From positions 1 to 58,317 of the IMG/VR virus record IMGVR_UViG_3300037323_000213: a stretch of DNA of 58,317 nucleotides; one strand, written 5' to 3'. Positions 26,527 through 35,695 of the stretch are shown here, piece by piece. The position numbers and the translations under genes were made by a program. This DNA is from a virus. Position 1 is the first letter of the stretch; every line of letters starts with the position of its first letter. A model generated the notes under the pieces. It did no database searches. It was given only the letters and a program-made list of their open reading frames with translations, and was not told the DNA's origin.

Positions 26527-27975
26527 ATGGCCGTCAATGACATCCCCTTTAACATCGATTTGCTGCAAATCAACGACGAGGACATCAAGCGCATTCGAGC
26601 TGTAACCTCCCTTGATACCTTTGAGGGCGTCACAAAGAACTTTCACCCCGATGGGCTTTTCTCCACGACCACGTTTGGCGTGGCCGGCTCAGATGCGCGC
26701 TATTTGCGCTACGGCTACATTGACTTGAAGTTGCCGGTGATCCATCCCACCATCTACAAGTCCCTGATGGGCTTGCGCAGCTTGTACAGCGACATCTTGG
26801 CGAGCCGAGAGTTTGTGCGCTGGGATGCCAACTTGGCTGACTTCGTCAAGTCCGACGTGGTCGATGGCTACACGGGGTACGCGTACTTCATTGAGCACTG
26901 GCACAAAATCGAGTTCGAGCAGCGCCCAAGCGTCAAGCGCGAGCAAGCAGTCGCGTTCATCGACAAGTACCGAGACAAATCGATGGTTCAGCGCGTGCTC
27001 GTGATCCCCGCGTCCTTAAGAGACCTGGAGATCGATGACAACGGGCGCGAGAGCTCAGACGAGATCAACGCGCTTTACTACAAGCTGATTGCCATCTCCA
27101 ACACCATCAACTTGGCCACCATCAAGGTGAGCCCAGAGGCGTACAACAGCCAGCGCGTGTCCCTGCAAAATACCTTCAACGAGGTCTACGAGTACTTGGC
27201 CGCCATCGTAGAAGGTAAGAAAAACCTGATGATGGGCAAGTGGGCGTCTCGCAAAATCTTCAACGGCACGCGAAACGTGATCACCGCCATGGGCACGGTC
27301 ACGCCCCACCTAGACGCCCCAGGCCACTTGGGCTTTAACGACACCGCAGTAGGTTTGTACCAAACGCTCAAAGCCATCTTGCCCGTGTCTCAGTACCAGC
27401 TGCGCTCTGGGTTCTTAAGCGAGGTGTTCACCTCACCCGGTGCCCCAGCGCTCTTGGTCAACAAGAAGACGCTGCAGTCCGAGCGCGTGCAGCTCAGAGC
27501 CGATGAGTACGACGCGTGGATGACCAACGAGGGGTTGGAAAAATTCATCACCTACTTCCAAGAAGACACGATACGCCACTCCTTTGTGAGCGTGGCAGAT
27601 CACTACGTGGGCTTGCTGTACCGAGGGCCAGACGCCACGTTCAAGTTGTTGCACGGCATCGATGAGCTCCCACCGGGGAGGAACAAGGAGGACTGCAGAC
27701 CCCTTACAAGGGCGGAGCTGCTCTACACGGCCATCTACAAAGTGGCCAACAAGTACCCGTGCTTCTTGACCCGCTACCCCGTTGGGGGCATAGGCAGCAT
27801 CTACCCGAGCAACACGTTTCTAAAGACGACGGTCAAAACCGTCGTCTTGCAAGAACTCGGAGAGGACTGGAAGCCGCTTGGGGAGGGACACATCGCCTAC
27901 GAGTTCCCCACGGACACCAACTTCTTTAACTCCATCTCACCCCACTCGTCTCGACTGGCCATGCTCGGAGCGGAT
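26527..27975 (+). CDS. RNA polymerase beta' N-terminal part, exon 1
   Basis: This is exon 1 (483 codons) of a gene whose spliced product is 539 aa: exon 1, a 12-nt exon 2 at 28611-28622, and exon 3 at 28983-29141. ATG 26527 has AAGGAGAAAA upstream. Residues ~235-255 (MMGKWASRKIFNGTRNVITA) match the beta' block G-x-x-x-x-N-L-x-G-K-R-V-D-Y-S-x-R-S-V-I. KYPCFLTRYPVGGIGSIYPS matches the N-R-A-P-T-L-H-R segment, and HSSRLAMLGAD begins the active-site loop. The exon ends exactly after the first catalytic Asp; unspliced RNA would add only R-I and stop. The beta' C-terminal half is not in this window. Proximity to virion genes suggests a virion-packaged early polymerase, by inference. Confidence 0.85.
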
Positions 27976-28610
27976 CGTATTTGACGATTAGATAGCTTTT
28001 TAACTGTTTGATACTTGTGTTATGTGGGGAAAGTCAACTTAACAGAAAGTACAGGCATGCTAGAGAAAAACAAACAAATGGACGGGTTCATTCGGATACC
28101 ACTGACCTCAAATCGATATTGCATGTCCTTAGCGGGCAAGGTCAGGGGGGAGAAGATGGCAAAGACGTGTTCAAACCCTGCACGAAGATGGAGAGCTACA
28201 CGCTGCGCTCCACTTGTTTGTTTTTCTTAAATTGTCAAGTTTTGTCCTCACAGGCCGAAATGCCTGTGAGATTCTTCCTTAATTGCTGGAACCCCTCGTT
28301 AGACCACTGAACCTAAGCGGAGCATGAAAATGCACACGTGTCGCAAGACAGGTTTGAAAATCAGTGGGTAGAGGCAACCGTGGACCCAAGGTCCCTTTAG
28401 CAGCTGATGCCCTAAACGCTTGACCGCGCATGGGCCGAGTTCAACGACTAACCCCCACGCAGGGTGTAGGGGCCTAGTGGCCTCGAAACAGGAAGCCTCC
28501 CACGCTGGCCCAGGCCAGCAGGAGGAAGATATAGTCTGGTCTGCATGGAGACATGCAGCTGCCCGCTTGGCGGGCAGCGGTGAGCGTCACGCCCTCACTG
28601 GAACACCACG
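27976..28610 (+). ncRNA. Group I intron 1 in beta' (635 nt, with decayed homing endonuclease)
   Basis: Exon 1 ends GGAU; the guide GUCC at 28244-28247 pairs with it, putting U.G at the splice site, and UUUGAC/GUCAAG (28234-28239) extends the P1 helix. The core follows: P-type TTAATTGCTGG near 28278, R-type GTTCAACGACTA at 28439-28450, S-type AAGATATAGTCT at 28526-28537, and a final G after CACCAC. These are the hallmarks of group IA introns. The P1 loop holds a short open frame (28060-28230) with GFIRIPLTSNRYCMSLAGKV, a remnant of a NUMOD4-type endonuclease. Both splice sites restore the beta' frame exactly. Confidence 0.85.
28060..28230 (+). pseudogene. Remnant of intron homing endonuclease (NUMOD4 fragment)
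   Basis: The frame beginning MLEKNKQMDGFIRIP resembles the N-terminus of the intact endonuclease at 32902-33900 (DDFELVKIPGYSSYCVNRMG): same spacing of the I-P, Y-C and G-x-V residues. It stops after about 55 residues, with no HNH motif. It sits in the same P1 loop position as the intact gene in the beta intron, so it is most simply a deleted copy. Confidence 0.6.
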
Positions 28611-28622
28611 TTCGACGGAGAT
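28611..28622 (+). CDS. 12-nt micro-exon of beta' encoding F-D-G-D
   Basis: The sequence TTCGACGGAGAT encodes Phe-Asp-Gly-Asp. Joined to exon 1 (LGAD) and exon 3 (TASLSIVYTDEA) it yields LGADFDGDTASLSIVYTDEA, the catalytic magnesium-binding loop of RNAP beta' (bacterial N-A-D-F-D-G-D). It is exactly four codons and in phase on both sides. Its last six bases, GGAGAU, also form the P1 helix of the downstream intron. Without it the polymerase would lack two of three catalytic Asp. Confidence 0.88.
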
Positions 28623-28982
28623 GGACTGCCGCGTCTCCCTAGCCCGAAATGGTTAGTAAAATAATTTCTCTAATTGTCTGGAACCTCTCGCCAAACCACT
28701 GAACCCAAGCGGAGCATGAAAATGCACACGTGCTGCAAAGCAGGTTTGAAAATACAGTGGGTAGAGACAATCAGCAGCCAAGCCCCTGCCTATCGTCGGG
28801 AGACGAGAGATGGGGAAGGTTCAACGACTACTCGAAAGAGGTACACTCAAGTGAGTGGAAATGGGAAACACCCCACCCGCCCACAGGCGCGGGGTGAAGA
28901 TATAGTCTGGTCTGCGCGCAGACGCGCAGCAGCCTTCTTTGCAAGGCGAGACGGGTCTAACGAGCCTGTCTGAACACCAACG
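28623..28982 (+). ncRNA. Group I intron 2 in beta' (360 nt, no endonuclease)
   Basis: The exon end GGAGAU pairs with GUCUCC at 28633-28638 (six pairs, U.G at the splice site; loop of 10 nt). The core motifs are TAATTGTCTGG at 28671-28681, GTTCAACGACTA at 28819-28830, AAGATATAGTCT at 28897-28908, and a terminal G at 28982 after CACCAAC. Long stretches (such as GCGGAGCATGAAAATGCACA) are shared with intron 1, so the two are duplicates or sister insertions. It is close to the minimum size for this class and has no open reading frame. Confidence 0.87.
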
Positions 28983-29141
28983 ACCGCATCGCTCTCAATC
29001 GTCTACACCGATGAGGCGATAGAGGAGTGCAAAACCTTCTTTACCAAAAAGGCCTGCTACGTGAACACCGATGGCAGTTTCATCAACAACCTAAACGTCG
29101 ACACAATTGACTTTGTGCTGCGCAACATGACTGGCCCCTAA
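28983..29141 (+). CDS. RNA polymerase beta' N-terminal part, exon 3
   Basis: Exon 3 gives TASLSIVYTDEAIEECKTFF...NMTGP and stops at TAA 29139-29141, only 6 nt before the beta start. It completes the active-site loop after F-D-G-D and the following conserved strand/helix. It has no start codon of its own and would look like non-coding DNA without the intron model. The short tail after the catalytic loop shows that beta' is split here into separate N- and C-terminal polypeptides, as in phiKZ-like phages. Confidence 0.85.
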   Translation, partial: TASLSIVYTDEAIEECKTFFTKKACYVNTDGSFINNLNVDTIDFVLRNMTGP

Positions 29142-29147
29142 ACGACC

Positions 29148-30929
29148 ATGGCCCTCCTCACCTACCCCGCCTTTTACCGCCGCTTTGGGGTACGCACCAT
29201 CGCTCAGGTCGCAGCACCTCCCACGACCGACCTGAGCTTGCTGAACCTGCCTATGAGTGCGGTGTACCACTACGTCACCTACGACGGCGTAGAACTCGGG
29301 CCACCCTCGGATGACTACTTGTTTCGCCACATCACCAAGCCCATCTTGGTGGGGCATGTCTTGGAGCTCGCCGAGGACAAGGGCAACCCCCGCAAGCTCG
29401 GTGTGAACGTGCAAGCCTTGGTGCGCGACTATCACGCGCGCCACCGCAGGACCCGCCCACTGCGCAGCTTAGAAGTCGCTGACCGAGATAAGACCACCCT
29501 GCTCGTGTACAACTACTGCTTGCTGGCCAAGAACCAGCGCTACGTGCGCAGCTTCTTCACCGAGTACTACAAGTGGTACAACCAGTTCTCCACCGTCATG
29601 CAAACGCTGGCCAGCGTGGCAGCACTCTCTGAGCGCCAGCAGTTCTTGATGCTAAGAGTTCCCGCTGTCATCCCAAGCATGCAGCAGCTGGGCATGGCAA
29701 GCGGCACGATCAACCAAGCCACTTTGAAGACACTGAGGGGCGAGGACGCCTACGTGTTCTTGGAGCTGTGGAAGTGGCTAAGCGCAGAGCGCGCCAGCAG
29801 CTTGTTCTCCAAGATCCCGGCGAACAAACTGCAGCAAATCAACTTGGTCTACCAAGAGAGCGCAAAGTGGTGCACGATCAACCTGGGCGTGCTCAACAGC
29901 TTTCGAGACAACAAGGACGACCCGCTCCTGGCTGAGTACCTAACGCCCGCCAAGCAAGTGATCGATGCCACGCAGCTGCAAAAGCGCGTGGTGCGCATGC
30001 TGATGACGCTGATGGAGGTAAGGACACTGACTGCCAACGCGGGCGAGGACGCTGAGCTGGGTGTGGGTGCACCCACACCATCCAAGCTGGCCCAAAAGCT
30101 AAGCACTGACACGGATGAGGACGAGCTCGGTGAGCGCGCCAGTGAGTTCACCGACGTGCCAGGTCAAAACACGGGCTTTGAGGACGAGGAGGACCAAGCG
30201 CTTAACCTGCCCCAGGAGCAAGCAGCGCTGGCCACCGTGGACGCAGACATCCAACTCGATGAGGACGATGAGGGCGCACAGGCGCGCATCTTGGCTGAGG
30301 ACGCCCAGCTCGATGAGGACTTGGCTCAGTTAAACGAGATCGCGCGGCGCCAAGAGAGTCAGACCAGTGAGGACGAGGCACCCTTGGCCGAGGTGATTTT
30401 GGAGGCCAAAGACACCAGCTTGGAAGACGGCATCCTCTTTGTGTGCGACCGCTTGGCCGATGACGGCTTGCTCTCAGCAGCGGAGTACCGCCGGTTCACA
30501 AAACTGGCCAATGCCTACAAGAGCCTAAGCGCCCCAGACGGCAAAAGCACGCTGGAGGAATTCATCAAGATCCCCCCAGAGGTGCTGAAGATCACCGGCT
30601 CATCCAGCGTGCCTGACTCCACGAGCGTCTTGGACAAAACCATGCTCAAGAGCAGTTTGCTCGACTTTGATCAGCGCTACATCGAGCAGGTGATGGCCAA
30701 GGACACCGCTGCCTTTGTGCTCAACGTGCAAAAGGCAGGCGTTGCTGTTACGGGCTACAAAGTCGAGCGGGTCGATGATGTCTTGGGTGGCTACGAGATG
30801 CACAGCCTGCGCCTAGCACCCGTGGTCGGTGTGCCCTCCACGCTGCGCTTTAAGTTACCAATCGTGCAGGCCGATGGCACTTACTCGTCTAATGGGGTTC
30901 GCTACCGCCTCAGGAAACAACGCGGCGAT
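29148..30929 (+). CDS. RNA polymerase beta, exon 1
   Basis: This is exon 1 (594 codons) of a beta gene whose spliced product is 1,443 aa: 29148-30929, 31412-32842, 34266-35384. ATG 29148 lies 6 nt after the beta' stop. The exon holds the N-terminal lobe, then an extremely acidic, probably disordered insertion at about residues 310-430 (DTDEDELGERASEFTD, LDEDDEGAQARILAEDAQLD), then the fork region ending GTYSSNGVRYRLRKQRGD. This parallels bacterial I-N-G-T-E-R-V-I-V-S-Q-L. Unspliced, it would terminate at TAA immediately after the last Asp. Whether the polymerase is virion-packaged is not shown by sequence alone. Confidence 0.85.
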
Positions 30930-31411
30930 TAAAACCCCCCTGTGATGTGCTAAAAGGCATGCCTCAGGAAACAGGTCGCCGTACCGCAGAAATGCGGTAC
31001 TAGAAAACCTACCTAACTGCGGGAAAACGTCTACAATCTTGCTGGCTACCACTTGCGCGCAGAAACGCAGCGCAACACCTGTGGAGATAACGCTCCTCAT
31101 CAGGCACGGTGAAAACGCCAGTCCAAGAGACATGATCCGCAACGAAGGCGCTAAGGACCCATAGGTCTAAGCGCTGTGTTCAGAGGCCATCGAAAGCTAA
31201 TTGCGCAGAAACTGCGCATAATCACACCGGTCTAAAATCTGGTGGTGGCTTGGCAACAAGCCATTAAAGCGAGTAGAGTAGGGCGCGCTCTTATCCAGCG
31301 CGTGATCGAGAGATCGCAAGGCTTTTATTGGCCTTGAGCCGAAACGGTAGGCACCCTACCTCCCCCTTTGCGGGGGAGCGGGTGGTGATATGGTCCACTT
31401 TGGATGGGGTG
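30930..31411 (+). ncRNA. Group I intron in beta, first position (482 nt)
   Basis: Exon end GCGGCGAU pairs with GUCGCCGU (30975-30982) in an 8-bp P1 with U.G at the splice site. Downstream are CTAACTGCGGGAAAACG (P/Q-like), GTTCAGAGGCCAT at 31178-31190 (R-like), GATATGGTCC near 31387 (S-like), and a final G at 31411. Joining gives QRGD-LPIRKTAP in frame. The core differs from the other three introns, so it is from another group I lineage. It has no open reading frame of note. Confidence 0.75.
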
Positions 31412-32842
31412 CTCCCCATTCGCAAAACAGCCCCAGCAAAGGTGTCGCTCACGTCGTACTACGGCAAAGCGTTCATCAACCGAGGCAAGCGCAAAACGGA
31501 CGACTACGGCTACTGGCTGCAGTGCCAGGTGATCGCAAAGGGCCTGGACCCGCTGGAGAGATCAATCACCGAGCTGGTTGCAGACAATGTGTTCGATCCC
31601 ACCGCAGCAGTCCCTCGGTGCTTTAGCGCCATCGCGGTGGTGGCCAAAAGCTTGGTGGCCCGAGGCTACCAGCTCAACTTTTCTTTGGCCGAGAAGCAGC
31701 AGCTCTACCCGCCCGAGGCCATCGCGGCGCTTGAGAAAAACGGCTCGGTGCTGCTGGGCAAGAACGCGCTGGGTGGCTTCTTGGTGCTCGACACAGCAGG
31801 CACCGTGTACACCGTGCAGGACAAGGAGCTCGTACCCTTTGGCAGCTTGGAGTCTTTTTTGAACATCGACTTGCAACTCGCCCCCGTGGAGTCAGCCGGT
31901 GTCGTGGTGTTTGGTAAAGAGATTCCCATTGGTGTCGTGCTGGGCTACAACTTGGGCTTTGACAAGTTGCTGCGCCTGTTGAAAGTGCAGCCACGGCGCG
32001 TGGCCGCTGGGGCAAGACTGAACTTGCAGTCTCACGAGTACGTGCTCACCTTCAGCGACGAGTCCCTCGTGTTCTCCCGAGACGACCGGTTTGCCTCGAT
32101 GGTGCTGGGTGGGTTTACCACCTACCACCGAACGATCAAGCTCTTTAGCGTGCACAGCTTTGATAAGCGAGGCGTGTACCTAAACGTGCTAGAAGCCAAC
32201 AACCTGGGCACGCGCTACATCCGAGAGCTCGATTTGATGTACCGCATGTTTGTGGACCCCATCACGCGCGACTTGCTCGTGGAGATGAAGGAGCCCACGA
32301 CGTTCCAAGGCCTGTTGCTCAGAGCGTGTGAGATGCTGCTCGATGACAACACGCCCATGGAGCTGGACCCCGCGTTCATGCGCATCAAGGGCTACGAGCG
32401 CATGAGTGGGGCGGTCTACACCGAGCTCATCCAGTCGCTGCGCGCGCACAACGGGCGCTTGGGCAAGTCAAACGCACCAATTGAGATGAACCCCTACGCG
32501 GTGTGGAAACGCATCTCTGAGGACCCCTCCAAGGCCCAGGTAAGCGAGATCAACCCGATCAAGGAGCTCAAAGAGTTGGAGGCGGTCACGTTTGGGGGCA
32601 CTGGGGGGCGCAGCTCGCGCTCCATGGTAAAGCTCACGCGCGCGTACCACCCCAACGACATGGGCACCATCTCAGAGTCCACCGTGGACAGCTCAGACGT
32701 GGGTATCAACATCTTCATGTCACCTGACCCGCAGTTCACTTCGCTTCGCGGCATCTCCAAGCGCTACGACTTTGACAAAGGTGGTGCAACATCTCTCTTG
32801 TCAACCTCCGCCCTCTTGAGCGTAGGATCTGACAGAGATGAT
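31412..32842 (+). CDS. RNA polymerase beta, exon 2
   Basis: Exon 2 (477 codons; residues ~595-1071 of the spliced protein) begins LPIRKTAPAKVSLTSYYGKA and ends ...LSVGSDRDD. It carries the central beta domains and, near its end, FMSPDPQFTSLRGISKRYDF, which leads to the conserved D-D-x-x-R segment of the active centre. An upstream ATG/TTG-type start at 31328 lies within the intron and is not a real start. The exon has no start codon of its own. Confidence 0.85.
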
Positions 32843-34265
32843 TAACAAACTGTACTGCTATGAACTAAACACACCTATTCTATGAACAAAAGGAGTACGT
32901 GATGAATAGTGTTAAAACTGAAGATGATTTTGAGTTGGTAAAGATCCCAGGATACAGCAGCTACTGTGTCAACCGAATGGGCCAAGTGTTTAACGTCTTG
33001 AGCCAATCCTTTCTTTCTGGCAGCGTGAATCCAGCGGGTTACAGAAATTTCCGATTAAAGAGCGACGTAGGCTATACGCTTACATGGGGACGGCATCGAT
33101 TGCTCGGCTACGTTTTCATTCCGTGCCAAGGCACCATTGAGGGATTGATCATCAATCACAAAAATGGTATCAAAGGGGACGATCGTTTAGATAATTTGGA
33201 ATGGGTGACTTATCAAGAAAATGCTGAACATGCTGGTGCAATGGGGTTAACCTCGAAGTGCCTGCCTGTGTCGGTGCGCAACGTTGATACTGGGGAAGTA
33301 GACAATTATCCCAGTATAGTCGAGTGCGCACGAGACTTGGGCGTGTCAAAGGACACGATCAATTGGCGTGTAAAGATAGGTGAGTCAAGGGTTTTTCCAG
33401 AAAGAAAGCAATACCGGTTGTTTCAACCCGATGCACCCTGGTGCATCGTTGAAGGCACTGACAAGGCGTTGGTTAAAAACGGTTTGCGCAAAGCCGCTAA
33501 CTTGAGAAACGTCCTAGACGGAACAACAAAATCGTTTGCTATGGTGAGTGATTTAGCGCGGTGGATTGACGTACCGGACTCAACCATTACGCTCTGGATC
33601 AACCAACCTGATCAACCGGTGCTGCCTGGGTTCATTCAAATCAAGTGGGCGTGTGACAAAACCCCGTGGCGTGAGGTAATCGATCCATACTTAGAAGCTG
33701 CTCGTTATTCGAAAAAGCAGCCTGTGCGTATTGTTAACCGAGCCACTGGACAAGCAACAATCTTTGCTTCTTCCACGGATTGTTGCAGAGTCATGAACAT
33801 CAAGCCAACACTTTTAAATTACCGCTTAAAGTCAGCCGGGTCAACCGTATTTTCAGATAACCACACCTACGATAAATACCGAGGTGTTTCAGAGCAGTAA
33901 ACAGTTTATGGTCCCACAGGCTGGCAACGGTCTGATGGAATTTTCCTTAATTGACGGGGACATCCTCCAGAGCTTGCACCTACCAAACCACGTTCGGAAA
34001 CTGCGTGGTGGCCAGACTAACTCTCTGGGTACGGTAACAAAGGTGAAGATTGGATAATCCGCAGCGAAGCTCCTACCTATGGCTGTGAAGCCAGACACGG
34101 AGAACGTTCAACGACTATGGCCTTATCAGCCAGTACCTGTCAAAGCGACGGGGAAACAGGAAACTCCCCTAGGTGGGAGAAGATATAGTCTCGACATCCG
34201 AGGGAAATCCCGGAGCAGTGCTTTGGTGCACGGGGACTGGTAGGCGGCCAGTTTCGAAGACATCG
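32843..34265 (+). ncRNA. Group I intron in beta, second position (1,423 nt, carries HNH endonuclease)
   Basis: The splice site GAU|UAAC pairs with GGUC at 33910-33913, and AAACUGU (32847-32853) with ACAGUUU (33901-33907), so the whole endonuclease gene sits in the P1 loop. Core motifs: CCTTAATTGACGGGGAC near 33945, GTTCAACGACTA at 34106-34117, AAGATATAGTCT at 34180-34191, and final G at 34265. Joining gives DRDD-PKRVNFIAIQ, the beta D-D-x-x-R block, in frame. Core and layout match intron 1 of beta'. The P1 pairing is weaker than in the other introns. Confidence 0.82.
32902..33900 (+). CDS. Intron-encoded HNH homing endonuclease with NUMOD4/NUMOD1 modules
   Basis: ATG 32902 has AGGAG 6 nt upstream; a GTG three bases earlier is possible. 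Domains of the 332-aa protein: NUMOD4 at ~8-40 (FELVKIPGYSSYCVNRMGQV); HNH at ~65-110 (HRLLGYVF, IINHKNGIKGDD, NLEWVTYQENAEHA); then three NUMOD1-like helix-turn-helix modules (SIVECARDLGVSKDTINWRV, MVSDLARWIDVPDSTITLWI, SSTDCCRVMNIKPTLLNYRL). Such enzymes cut intron-less alleles and spread the intron. The base composition is more AT-rich than the flanking polymerase exons, consistent with separate origin. It lies wholly in the P1 loop of the beta intron. Confidence 0.9.
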   Translation: MNSVKTEDDFELVKIPGYSSYCVNRMGQVFNVLSQSFLSGSVNPAGYRNFRLKSDVGYTLTWGRHRLLGYVFIPCQGTIEGLIINHKNGIKGDDRLDNLEWVTYQENAEHAGAMGLTSKCLPVSVRNVDTGEVDNYPSIVECARDLGVSKDTINWRVKIGESRVFPERKQYRLFQPDAPWCIVEGTDKALVKNGLRKAANLRNVLDGTTKSFAMVSDLARWIDVPDSTITLWINQPDQPVLPGFIQIKWACDKTPWREVIDPYLEAARYSKKQPVRIVNRATGQATIFASSTDCCRVMNIKPTLLNYRLKSAGSTVFSDNHTYDKYRGVSEQ

Positions 34266-35384
34266 CCCAAGAGAGTTAACTTCATCGCAATTCAGCAAGA
34301 GCACTCCATCTCTTGCGTAAGCTACAAGCAGTTCACGGTGCGCACGGGCTACGACAGCGTGATTGCTCACCGTACCTCCAGCATGTTTGCGTTCACCGCC
34401 AGAAAGCCCGGCACCGTGAGGTCCGTTGAGGCCAAGGGCATCATTGTGGACTACGACGATGAGACAGTACAAGGCTATGAGCTTGGGCGGCGCTACGGCA
34501 ACGCCGCAGGCCTCACGGTGGCGCACAACATCGTAAGCTCACTGCGGGTGGGCGATAAGGTGGCGGTGGGCGATGTGGTGTGCTACAACGACGGCTTCTT
34601 TGAGCCCGACTTCTTTAACCCCAAAGAGGTCGTATGGAAGAACGCCACCAACGTGAAGACCGTTTTGTGGGAGTCAGCGCAAACGCTCGAAGACGCCTCA
34701 CTCATCTCCAAGCGCGTGGGAGATAAGCTCAGCACGAAGATCACGAAGGTGAAGAACATCGTGCTTACGTTTGACCAAAGCATCTCGCGCTTGGTGAAGG
34801 TGGGCTCAGCGGTCGAGGCAGACACCATTTTATGCATCATCGAAGACGCCATCACCGCAGACAACAAGCTCTTTGATGAGCAGTCCTTGGACACGCTGCG
34901 CGCATTAAGCGCGCAGACGCCGCGCGCGCACGTCAAAGGCGTTGTTGAGAAGATCGAGGTGTTCTACCACGGTGACAAAGACGACATGTCTGAGCCACTC
35001 AAGGCGCTGGCGAGTAGCAGCGACAAAGAGCTCAAGCAGTTCGCCCAAGCCACGGCGAGGACGGTGTACACGGGCAGCGTGGATGGGGGCTTTCGCATCG
35101 AGGGCAACCCCCTCGTGCTGGACTCACTGGCGGTGCGCATCTACATCACCTCCACGGTGGGGGCGGGCTTGGGTGACAAGGGTGCTTTTTGCAACCAGCT
35201 CAAAACGGTGTTCTCCGAGGTGATGGATGACGACTTGATCAGTGAGAACGGCGACATCATCGATGCCGCCTTTGGGGGCACGTCCATTGCTGCGAGGATC
35301 GTCAACAGCCCAGACATTATCGGAACCACCAACACGCTCCTGAAGGTGATCACAAAGAAAGCGCTTGCGCTGTACCGAAGCTAG
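34266..35384 (+). CDS. RNA polymerase beta, exon 3
   Basis: Exon 3 (372 residues) begins PKRVNFIAIQQEHSISCVSY, completing D-D-P-K-R, which parallels bacterial H-D-D-A-N-R-A-L-M-G-A-N. Near the end, GAGLGDKGAFCNQLKTVFSE parallels V-G-D-K...N-K-G-V-I, and SENGDIIDAAFGGTSIAARI parallels D-E-N-G-T-P-V-D-I-V-L-N-P-L-G. The protein ends there with TAG; the RpoB C-terminal domain is missing and probably supplied by the gene at 9152-9820. An apparent start at 34173 lies in the intron. Confidence 0.85.
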   Translation, partial: PKRVNFIAIQQEHSISCVSYKQFTVRTGYDSVIAHRTSSMFAFTARKPGTVRSVEAKGIIVDYDDETVQGYELGRRYGNAAGLTVAHNIVSSLRVGDKVAVGDVVCYNDGFFEPDFFNPKEVVWKNATNVKTVLWESAQTLEDASLISKRVGDKLSTKITKVKNIVLTFDQSISRLVKVGSAVEADTILCIIEDAITADNKLFDEQSLDTLRALSAQTPRAHVKGVVEKIEVFYHGDKDDMSEPLKALASSSDKELKQFAQATARTVYTGSVDGGFRIEGNPLVLDSLAVRIYITSTVGAGLGDKGAFCNQLKTVFSEVMDDDLISENGDIIDAAFGGTSIAARIVNSPDIIGTTNTLLKVITKKALALYRS

Positions 35385-35393
35385 ACGACACGC

Positions 35394-35428
35394 CCCACCC
35401 CCAGGCCCTTTGGGTGCCTGGGGGTGGG
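35394..35428 (+). terminator. Hairpin after the beta gene
   Basis: A 13-bp GC-rich stem (CCCACCCCCAGGC and complement) lies directly after the beta stop codon; only a weak T-rich stretch follows. Confidence 0.75.
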
Positions 35429-35494
35429 CACTCGTTTCAACCAATTTTATCCAACCCCCTTCGCCTAACCCTTTACCGAAAGAACCCCCGCACC

Positions 35495-35695
35495 ATGCTT
35501 TTGCAATCAAAAACCACCGTGAGCGTCTTGGCCAATGGCGCGGCACTGGCCACAGGCATCGTCAAAGAGATCAGTGGCTCTGAGGTGGCCAACACCCTGA
35601 ACGGCTCTGGCCTGAGCAGGGCCGCTTTGAGCAGCCTCATCTGCAGCCGCATCCACCTGAACTTTGCCAAGTACACCCAAGGGAGCCCCAAGTGA
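35495..35695 (+). CDS. Small hypothetical protein, 66 aa
   Basis: ATG 35495 (GCACCATGCTT) starts a 66-aa protein beginning MLLQSKTTVSVLANGAALAT, with a mainly beta and Ser-rich composition and no membrane span. Its stop overlaps the next start by GTGA at 35692, so the pair is translationally coupled. No family is recognised; it is probably a small accessory of the 480-aa protein. Confidence 0.65.
   Translation: MLLQSKTTVSVLANGAALATGIVKEISGSEVANTLNGSGLSRAALSSLICSRIHLNFAKYTQGSPK

Noticed and set aside
28420-28656. Open frame across the end of intron 1 and exon 2
   Set aside because: The frame differs from the F-D-G-D frame and its translation is low-quality; it is explained by intron core RNA.
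31328-31411. Start of a separate gene at 31328, and likewise at 34173
   Set aside because: Both upstream parts lie inside group I introns and give no polymerase-like sequence; homology begins exactly at the predicted splice sites.
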